From CAYMEV01 sp964431655 [NCBI: uncultured bacterium] (lineage in GTDB: Bacteria; CAYMEV01), in assembly GCA_964431655.1 (NCBI GenBank), contig CAYSKJ010000165.1, forward strand, positions 1-6,768: a DNA stretch of 6,768 bases, in the 5' to 3' direction. How positions within the stretch are numbered: the first letter of the stretch is position 1; every line of letters begins with the position of its first letter. Under the pieces are notes generated by a model. That model was not told the DNA's origin. It saw nothing but the letters and a program-made list of their open reading frames with translations, and did not search any database. Shown piece by piece: positions 1-6,200 of the stretch. The position numbers and the translations under genes are program-made.

Positions 1-34
1 TGTTGCCACCGGTCTGGATATATAATTAAACCTG

Positions 35-72
35 AGGCAGGGGTCAGTCCGTGAAAATTCCGAACCCTGCCT
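35..72 (-). terminator. Hairpin just downstream of the photolyase gene, possible weak intrinsic terminator
   Basis: Bases 35-45 pair with 62-72 in an 11-bp GC-rich stem with one mismatch (G43 opposite A64) and a 16-nt loop. The stem begins 7 nt past the photolyase stop codon. On the minus strand the bases after the stem read CAGGTTTAATT, so the T-tract is short and interrupted. The position suits a terminator for the photolyase transcript, but the poor T-tract makes this tentative. Nothing else is recognisable in positions 1-79. Confidence 0.4.
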
Positions 73-79
73 GCTCTAT

Positions 80-1405
80 TCAGCCTGGACCCTTATTTTT
101 TCTGATATATTCCTGTACATCGAACTTTCTCTCGCAGCCACTGCGGTTCATATACCTTATCTGGCCGAAGACATCCCTCTCCTTCCATGGCCTGTCATGC
201 AGTCCGCCGACAGCCCAAAGACACCCTGCATAGCCATTGGGGTCCCTGCCGTCGTTTTCATACCTGTCATTCAGGCTTATGCATATATTCATAGCCTGCC
301 GGGGTGATTCAGTCCACTCAAGTATCTTCTTTGCCCAGTACATTCTCATATAGCCGTGCATACTGCCTTTCTGCATCATTTCGTTCTGGGCGGCGTTCCA
401 GAGGTCATCATGGGTTCCTGCCCTTTCAAATTCGCTTAAGGTGTACAGGTACTCCCTCTTATCCCCGGCATGCCTTTCCAGGGTCTGAATAGCCCACCGG
501 GGAAGTCCTTGCAGACTGTCATAAAAGGTATTGTAAAAACAGAAATTATCAGAAAGTTCCCTTCTTACTATCAGCTCTTCCAGAAAAGCCTCCTTTGCTT
601 CCAGGTCTGCCCCGGACTGGTTTACCTCCAGAGCAGTCCTTTGTGCAGAAAGCTGGCCAAAATGCAGGCAGGCCGAAAGCCCCGATGTTGCATCTTTATT
701 GGGATCATTTTTATAGAGGTGGTAATTTCCCAGCCGTTTATCAATGAAATTTCGAACCAGAGCCAGCGCTATATCTTCACCAGCTTTTACCTGAACATTC
801 CTTGCTTTATGCAAAAGAGACTCATCCTCATCCAGATTAATGCTGTATTTATGTCTTTCAATTTCAGGAAAGGCAGTTAAAAATTCAGGCAAAGCCCTTT
901 TTATCTTGGGCCTTATGGTATAGGCGCCGTATTCCTGCTTTTCTGATGATGTCCAGCAGGGAACTATATTATGGGCATCCACCTCAAAAAAAGGTATATC
1001 AATCCTGTTTTCAAGTTCAGCTTTCCATTGTCTTTTTATCCTTAAAGGGTTAAAATCGCAAACCAGGGCAGACACCCTGTATTTTTCAATCATTTTTTCA
1101 ATATTATCTGAAGGGTCGCCTTCAGTTACCATGAAGGCAATATTGTACTCCTTCAATTTTCCCGAAAGTTTTGACAGCCCACCGGTCACAAAGCTGTAAT
1201 GCCTGTCATTTGCCCCCAGGTAATCCGGAACAATGTTAAAAAGGACACACAGAGGCTGTTTCTTTAAATTGGCAAAATCCTGGGCAAAAAGCAGTGCCCA
1301 GTTATCAAGAACCCTCTGGTCTCTCTGCATCCAGTATAAAACCGGCCCCCTGCCCCCGTGTACCTTCTTCAGGCTTCTTATCCTTTTGCTGTTCATCAGT
1401 CTCAT
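80..1405 (-). CDS. phr: Class II deoxyribodipyrimidine (CPD) photolyase
   Basis: This 441-residue cytosolic flavoenzyme uses blue/near-UV light to split cyclobutane pyrimidine dimers in DNA. The length is normal for class II. The N-terminal Rossmann-like half opens with PVLYWMQRDQRVLDNWALL (residues 21-39). The C-terminal helical FAD-binding half contains NDPNKDATSGL (233-243) and LHFGQLSAQ (247-255). The first class II signature, FLEELIVRRELSDNF (274-288), fits fully. The second, GLHDRPWKERDVFGQIRYMN (401-420), has Gln where Lys/Arg is usual. Trp336, Trp357 and Trp364 have the 21 and 7 residue spacing I recall for the electron-transfer triad of the Methanosarcina mazei enzyme (W360/W381/W388), so photoreduction of FAD should work. 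Ala245 replaces a usual Pro before the LHFGQ motif. The ATG at 1405 is chosen because an AAAAGG site lies 8 nt upstream; Met4 (ATG at 1396) has a poorer site. The gene stands alone and is divergent from the plus-strand gene. I see no break or frameshift. Confidence 0.97.
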   Translation of the reverse strand: MRLMNSKRIRSLKKVHGGRGPVLYWMQRDQRVLDNWALLFAQDFANLKKQPLCVLFNIVPDYLGANDRHYSFVTGGLSKLSGKLKEYNIAFMVTEGDPSDNIEKMIEKYRVSALVCDFNPLRIKRQWKAELENRIDIPFFEVDAHNIVPCWTSSEKQEYGAYTIRPKIKRALPEFLTAFPEIERHKYSINLDEDESLLHKARNVQVKAGEDIALALVRNFIDKRLGNYHLYKNDPNKDATSGLSACLHFGQLSAQRTALEVNQSGADLEAKEAFLEELIVRRELSDNFCFYNTFYDSLQGLPRWAIQTLERHAGDKREYLYTLSEFERAGTHDDLWNAAQNEMMQKGSMHGYMRMYWAKKILEWTESPRQAMNICISLNDRYENDGRDPNGYAGCLWAVGGLHDRPWKERDVFGQIRYMNRSGCERKFDVQEYIRKNKGPG

Positions 1406-1413
1406 AAGCTAAA

Positions 1414-1419
1414 CCTTTT
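1414..1419 (-). promoter_or_regulatory. Ribosome binding site of the photolyase gene
   Basis: The minus strand reads AAAAGG here, followed by an 8-nt spacer (TTTAGCTT) and the ATG at 1405. The spacing is normal, and the site decides for this start over the in-frame ATG at 1396, which has no comparable purine tract at the right distance. Confidence 0.6.
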
Positions 1420-1480
1420 TTGAGGAATATCATAACTTAGAAAAGAATAAATGAACATCTTTTTATAAAAATAAATTTTA

Positions 1481-1509
1481 TTGACCATGAATATAAATTA
1501 TACTATATT
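1481..1509 (+). promoter_or_regulatory. Sigma-70-type promoter for the plus-strand regulator gene
   Basis: The -35 box TTGACC (1481-1486, 5 of 6 consensus) and the -10 box TATATT (1504-1509, 5 of 6) are separated by exactly 17 bases. Transcription should start near 1515-1517, which is the annotated ATG itself. The surrounding 109-bp divergent region (1406-1514) is very AT-rich. On the minus strand only weak candidates for the photolyase promoter exist: a perfect TATAAT (1502-1497) lacks a good -35, and TTCATG-18-TATAAA (1491-1462) is poor. AT-rich DNA yields such matches readily, so this is a prediction. Confidence 0.5.
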
Positions 1510-1514
1510 TACTA

Positions 1515-3239
1515 ATGAAGTTGGAGTTGAGGTATTTCTTTTTGGCTGCATACAAAACCCAGTGCTTTTCCATCCTTTCAAAATCGGTATTAGACTTATA
1601 TTTTGCAGATAAATCCAAAAAGGACAGGGCAGTTCAGTGGGCGGAGAATTCTGAGCTGGCTGAGGTTTTTTCCCTCGGCAATTCTGATTATCAAAGGCTT
1701 TCCAGATCAGGCCTGCTTCCTTCAGATAAGGTGGAAGCAATCTTATGCGCATCCCTGGAATATCTCTTGTCAGTCCTTGACCGAAGCACCTTCATCCACG
1801 TAAGAAACCGGCTTGATCACATATTATCAAAAATATTCAGGCTTGAAAGACGACCGATTGAAGATTTGGCGAATAATAACAGTCATATATACCGTATACT
1901 TAACATATTCATAATGAGGTTCGCCGCTTTTCCTAAACATATGCTTCCCGGGGGCATTAACAATTTCCTTGACCATTATCCCTTTATAAGGCTTAATGAC
2001 ATTCTCGAGGCAACGGAACTGCAGGTTCTAAAATTGACCAATGTTTCCTATGATTCCCTTTACCTGCTCTATGGCCTGAAAGAGCTTCCGGATGTCTACC
2101 GTTGCGCATTTTCGCCCCATTTTGCCCTTTTTAATACAATTAAATCATCAGCGAACAGCTTTGATGTTTTCCTTGAATCCTGGGCAATTCAAGCCCTGGA
2201 GGACAACAGAAAATGGTGGGAAATATTATATCTCCGTATGTTTTCAGATGGGAAAAAAATGACTCTGGAGAACCTTGGAAAAATATACAGCCTTTCCAGG
2301 GAGAGGATAAGACAGATTATAATCAGCTCATGCAAAAAGCTTGGAAAGCCGGCAAATCTTAAAAAGATTCAGCCCCTCTGGGATATAATTGAAAGGGTAA
2401 CCGGGGCTTACGGAATCATTTCCCTGGAGAACCTTACATTCATCACAGACAGGATCTTTGAATGGAATGATACCTTGAAACCCCATGCTCTGGCAGGCCT
2501 GATATCGATTAATCCAGGACTTGCATTGGGCCGATGCTCCTGCAGATCCGACAGAGAATGCATCATATATTCAATAAACAGCATCTGCCGGACCTGCAAT
2601 GACATTGTTCCAGTATTTGAAAATATCATAGAAAAAGAGGGTATTATTAAAGCCGACGAGCTTGCCGGGATACTACACCGGGTCTGCAGGAACAACTGCT
2701 CCTACAGGCGCGAACAGGTTCATTCCAGGGAATTCTGTAAATACATATATCTGAGCTGCAAAACCAATCTGCGAAATATTGTGCTCAGGGATTCTGTATT
2801 TTATACCCGCATGGCCTATAAATTTTACAAGGCCAGCATAAATTCATCCATTGATATGATACTGAAAAAACAGAGAAAGCCAATTAATATACAAGAGATT
2901 TACCTGCTGTTAAAAAGGCTGAAGAAGAAGGATATTTCTTTTGCAAAGGTCAGGAATGTGGTATATTCCAACCGGGATTTCCTGGCCTGGCAGAGGGGCA
3001 AATATATCCACGCCGACAGGGTTTCCTGGGACTTGAAGTGCCTTAATCTTATAGAACAGCATGTATTTCTAATGCTCCGGGAACAACAGGAAGCGGTATC
3101 GGTAAAAAATGCTTTTAAGCTTTTCTCCGCTCATTGCCTTGCAGAAAAGATACCCAATGCCTATGCTCTCTATTCATGTATGAAATACAGGGGGCACAGG
3201 CACCTGAAATACCCACTGTTTCCTCATATCACCTTATGA
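1515..3239 (+). CDS. Unrecognised multi-domain DNA-binding protein with sigma-70 region 4-like helix-turn-helix
   Basis: I do not recognise a named family for this 574-residue protein. The clearest element is residues 230-277, where a TLENLG...LSRERIRQI helix-turn-helix (250-268) matches sigma factor region 4.2, which contacts -35 DNA. Upstream, residues 158-187 (RLNDILEATELQVLKLTNVS...) and more weakly 53-80 resemble the RNA polymerase alpha C-terminal domain. Downstream, residues 290-340, 364-440 and 444-503 look like winged helices; the last (KPINIQEIYLLL...RDFLAWQRGKYIHA) recalls the HARE-HTH/RpoE-delta fold. Cysteines cluster at 341, 343, 349, 358, 361, 391, 395, 408 and 415, possibly binding metal. 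No sigma region 2, catalytic motif, signal peptide or membrane segment is visible, so a regulator is more likely than a true sigma factor. The ATG at 1515 has no Shine-Dalgarno site and coincides with the predicted transcription start; TTG at 1542, with GAGG 9 nt upstream, is a credible alternative (565 residues). Its 3' end overlaps the convergent peptidase gene. The function is unknown; the domain calls other than region 4 are inference. Confidence 0.85.
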   Translation: MKLELRYFFLAAYKTQCFSILSKSVLDLYFADKSKKDRAVQWAENSELAEVFSLGNSDYQRLSRSGLLPSDKVEAILCASLEYLLSVLDRSTFIHVRNRLDHILSKIFRLERRPIEDLANNNSHIYRILNIFIMRFAAFPKHMLPGGINNFLDHYPFIRLNDILEATELQVLKLTNVSYDSLYLLYGLKELPDVYRCAFSPHFALFNTIKSSANSFDVFLESWAIQALEDNRKWWEILYLRMFSDGKKMTLENLGKIYSLSRERIRQIIISSCKKLGKPANLKKIQPLWDIIERVTGAYGIISLENLTFITDRIFEWNDTLKPHALAGLISINPGLALGRCSCRSDRECIIYSINSICRTCNDIVPVFENIIEKEGIIKADELAGILHRVCRNNCSYRREQVHSREFCKYIYLSCKTNLRNIVLRDSVFYTRMAYKFYKASINSSIDMILKKQRKPINIQEIYLLLKRLKKKDISFAKVRNVVYSNRDFLAWQRGKYIHADRVSWDLKCLNLIEQHVFLMLREQQEAVSVKNAFKLFSAHCLAEKIPNAYALYSCMKYRGHRHLKYPLFPHITL

Positions 3240-6200
3240 CAGCCATGGCATTGCTGCTTGCGTTAGCTGTAAGCAGTTCAAAATCAGCTGATAATGTCCT
3301 TCTCAGATATAAACCCTGGTTTGCAGTATTAGCCATGATAAGGTCATCCTTTTCCCCTGCAGTGAACCTGCCTGAAAGAATCCTCCTGTATGCTCCGCCG
3401 GCAAGCAGATTCCACTGCTGGATTGAATAATCATAATAATAGACATTGCCCTGGAAGGTCAGTATTAATTCCAGCCCGGATCCGCCTGAAATATCTCCTG
3501 CAGCCATTTTATGATCCTGGTCGGGATTTGCCATAAGTATCCGGTTCCACTGAAGCCCCCGGGATTCCCCGTTTTTTGATATCCAGGTATTATCCTCTTT
3601 AATCTCCTTTTCCAGGTCTATTATATGATATTTTTCAAAAATATCTTCTCTGCTGTCCCCTTTTGAATTCCTGTCCGGAATATACCTGGCCAGGTATATT
3701 CCGATGCCTTCAAATGAGCATATCAACTCCGTGCCTCCGTCACCGGTTATATCTCCGGCTATGAATTCACCGGGTTTTGACATGAGTATGGGAGTAAAGG
3801 CACCAGCTGTAAAATCATAAAGGTAAAGCCTGTTTATGCCTTCAAAGGTGGCAATCAGCTCATCAATTCCATCCCCTTCCCTGTCAAAATCGGCTGATTG
3901 GAGCCTATCAGCAGGATATTGAAGGATTTTTGACCATGTCATGGAATCAAAATCAAGTTTATAAAGGCCATAAGAAGCAAAGGAGGCAACCACATGCCTT
4001 TTATTATCCTGGGAGGTCTTTGCAAGGGTAAAATCCAGGGTATCATACACTGAAATATTTGCCCATTCAGATATGGACTGATCATAATAAAACAGCCCTT
4101 CTCCCGGTATAAGGACGACGAATTCAGGGACGCCATCTCCGCTGATATCCCCTGTTTCTATCCTTGAGGCTGACTTCTGGTTTAATATTTTGTTCCATGC
4201 AGACCCCCTCAAACCAAGCAAAACAGGTTTTACCGCGCTGTAGCTCCATGTATAGATACCCTTGACAGCAGAATCTTCAATGCTTATAATAGCGGATTCA
4301 GGCTCTGAATCGGGAGCCCAGCGCACATAATCGACCCACCCCGCATCCTCATTTTCCTCCACATAGGCATCCTTGATATAGGACCATTTTATCTCAAAGG
4401 TTCCTTCGCCTATCTCATAGCTTTTCTCCTCCCAGCCGACAATACCGCTGATACTGTCCTGAATTTCTCCATCAATATAGAACCTCAGGTAGTCATAACC
4501 GGATTCCGATGATACCCTCCAATGAAAAATAAGGGTTCCTGGCCCTGTTACCTGTGTGCTTAGAGAGGTGGAAGAATTACTGCCTATAGCCCCGCTTCTT
4601 GCTGAGGAACCCCCGTAGAAAAAGCTCTCACCTTGTCCGTACCATACGTACTCAGCCCCTGCACTGGAGCTTGTGCTCCATGGAAGTACCATATTGTCCA
4701 GAGCCTCCCCCAGAGGCATTGAATGGGTAAATACATAAGACTCATTGGAATAAGCGCTGTATTCTACGGCATTATAGGCCCTTACCCGGTAATAGTAGGC
4801 TGTATTCGCTGAAAGCCCGGTGTCCTGCCAGCTTTGGGTATCTGCACCTGCAGAACCTGCCTCTGCCCATACACCTCCTGCTCCGGTCTTCCTTTCAATG
4901 CTGAATCCTGTTTCATTATCCGAATTATCGTTCCAGGAGAGCTGTGCCTGGCTTGAAGATAATGCAGAGGCCTGAAGGTCTGAGGGTGCAGTTATACTGC
5001 TCTGAACATCCTTATGTGCTTTAAGGGATGGGTCGCCCAGATAATTCAGGGCAAAATGCACCCACCGGAAGGAATAATCAGAATCCGCTGAACCGGCCAT
5101 CTGTATCTTCGACTGAGTAAAACCCGCACCCACCACATTTTCATAGGCAGTATCCAGGGTATGGCGGAATATCCAGTCATTATACTGAAAGGATGGGCCG
5201 TGTGTGTCATAGCTGTTATAGCCTATGCCGTACCGGGATGCCCCCAGATATACAACAGCTCCGCCATTGGCATTCCTGATGAAGGCCTCTCCCAGGCAGG
5301 GGTCAGATGCACCGGATACTTCCGGGTCAAAGGCATTGGTAATACATGCTATGGTAACCACTATGCCGGGAATATTATTGAGGGCCAGGGCACTTGCGGA
5401 TGAGAATGAGCTTCCCGACGCCATGGACCAGATAGTAACATTACCGTGCGTGGCCATATGAAAGAAGTTCATACCCTGGTTTAGAAGAGATGAGAGAGTG
5501 GACACAGAAACCGTCGTATCTGAGTCATACAGCGTACTTTTATTGTGCCCGGCCCAGTAAGGCTGGATATAATTGCTGTACATCAGTTCGCTCTTTGCCT
5601 TGGCATCCCCTGAATAGTTAAAGAGCTGGACCCCTGAGAGTCCCAGGTTCTTTGGAAAAGCAGAATCAGACCCGGCATCCATGTACTGGATTACCTTTGC
5701 CTTATAGTCCAGGACCTGCTGGGATGTCCTTACAGACAGTCTGCCTATGATAACATCCGGTAAGATATCAGCATTATCACCGCTGATTTCACCTACATAG
5801 CTGTCTCCATCGGCATTCCAGTCGAACTGGCCGTCAAAACAGCTGTAGAATACATCACCGGGCAGGGTATTGTCAGTCTCCGGAACAAACGAAAGGTATC
5901 CATAGAGATTCTGATCGGGAATGCCGTAAGTGGAACTGGTCCCGCCGTCTCCTATAAGCAATACATAGCTGATATTATTGTTCTGCACATAATCAAATAT
6001 GCAGTTTTTAATTTTAATCTGCGTGGTAGAACCAGGGTATCCAGACTCTATTTCCGTCAGAGTTTTGATGTCACAGCTTATCTGGTCCGACTCCCTGTAA
6101 TCGGCATAATCCTGGGCAGAGCCCAGAAGGGTGTCAGTGGTTATGATAAGCATGTCATAGTCAAGCCTGCTTTTGACCGGGTCAGTCTTCTCCGGATAGA

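Larger units (their letters stand above)
3232..4221 (-). repeat. Beta-propeller (FG-GAP/VCBS-like) protein repeats in the C-terminus of the peptidase
   Basis: About six blade-like repeats are visible. Acidic turn loops lie at 4152-4117 (GDISGDGVPEFV), 3894-3853 (ADFDREGDGIDELI), 3756-3721 (GDITGDGGTELI), 3498-3463 (GDISGGSGLELI) and 3372-3337 (GRFTAGEKDDLI). Most are followed by a GLFYYD/RLYLYD/NVYYYD strand and a W-x-x-I/L strand. The second blade lacks an acidic loop. The loops degrade toward the C-terminus, where the last two lose key Asp and Gly residues. Such repeats usually form calcium-binding propellers used for adhesion or protein binding. The repeat alignment is by eye. Confidence 0.75.

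Noticed and set aside
36-48. 13-base match (AGGCAGGGGTCAG) between the photolyase 3' flank and position 5294-5306 in the peptidase gene
   Set aside because: A single short match; the second copy is explained by codons for a conserved SDPCLGE motif, and no other sequence is shared around it.
470-880. 136-codon open frame on the plus strand
   Set aside because: It lies wholly inside the photolyase gene on the opposite strand, and its translation has no domain character.
1490-1509. AATATA...TATATT inverted repeat overlapping the -10 box, as a possible operator
   Set aside because: Only 6-bp arms of pure A/T in very AT-rich DNA; this is expected by chance.
1498-1752. 84-codon minus-strand frame reaching into the divergent intergenic region
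   Set aside because: It is antisense to the start of the regulator gene and has no convincing start context or protein features.
2408-2695. 95-codon open frame on the minus strand
   Set aside because: It is antisense to the regulator gene and covers the cysteine-rich region; no ribosome site or recognisable motif.
1515-3239. Calling the regulator a true sigma factor
   Set aside because: Only a region 4-like element is visible; regions 2 and 3, needed for core binding and promoter melting, are not recognisable.
5161-5461. Two overlapping plus-strand frames of about 80 codons
   Set aside because: They are antisense to the C25 catalytic domain, which is strongly supported by its His and Cys motifs.
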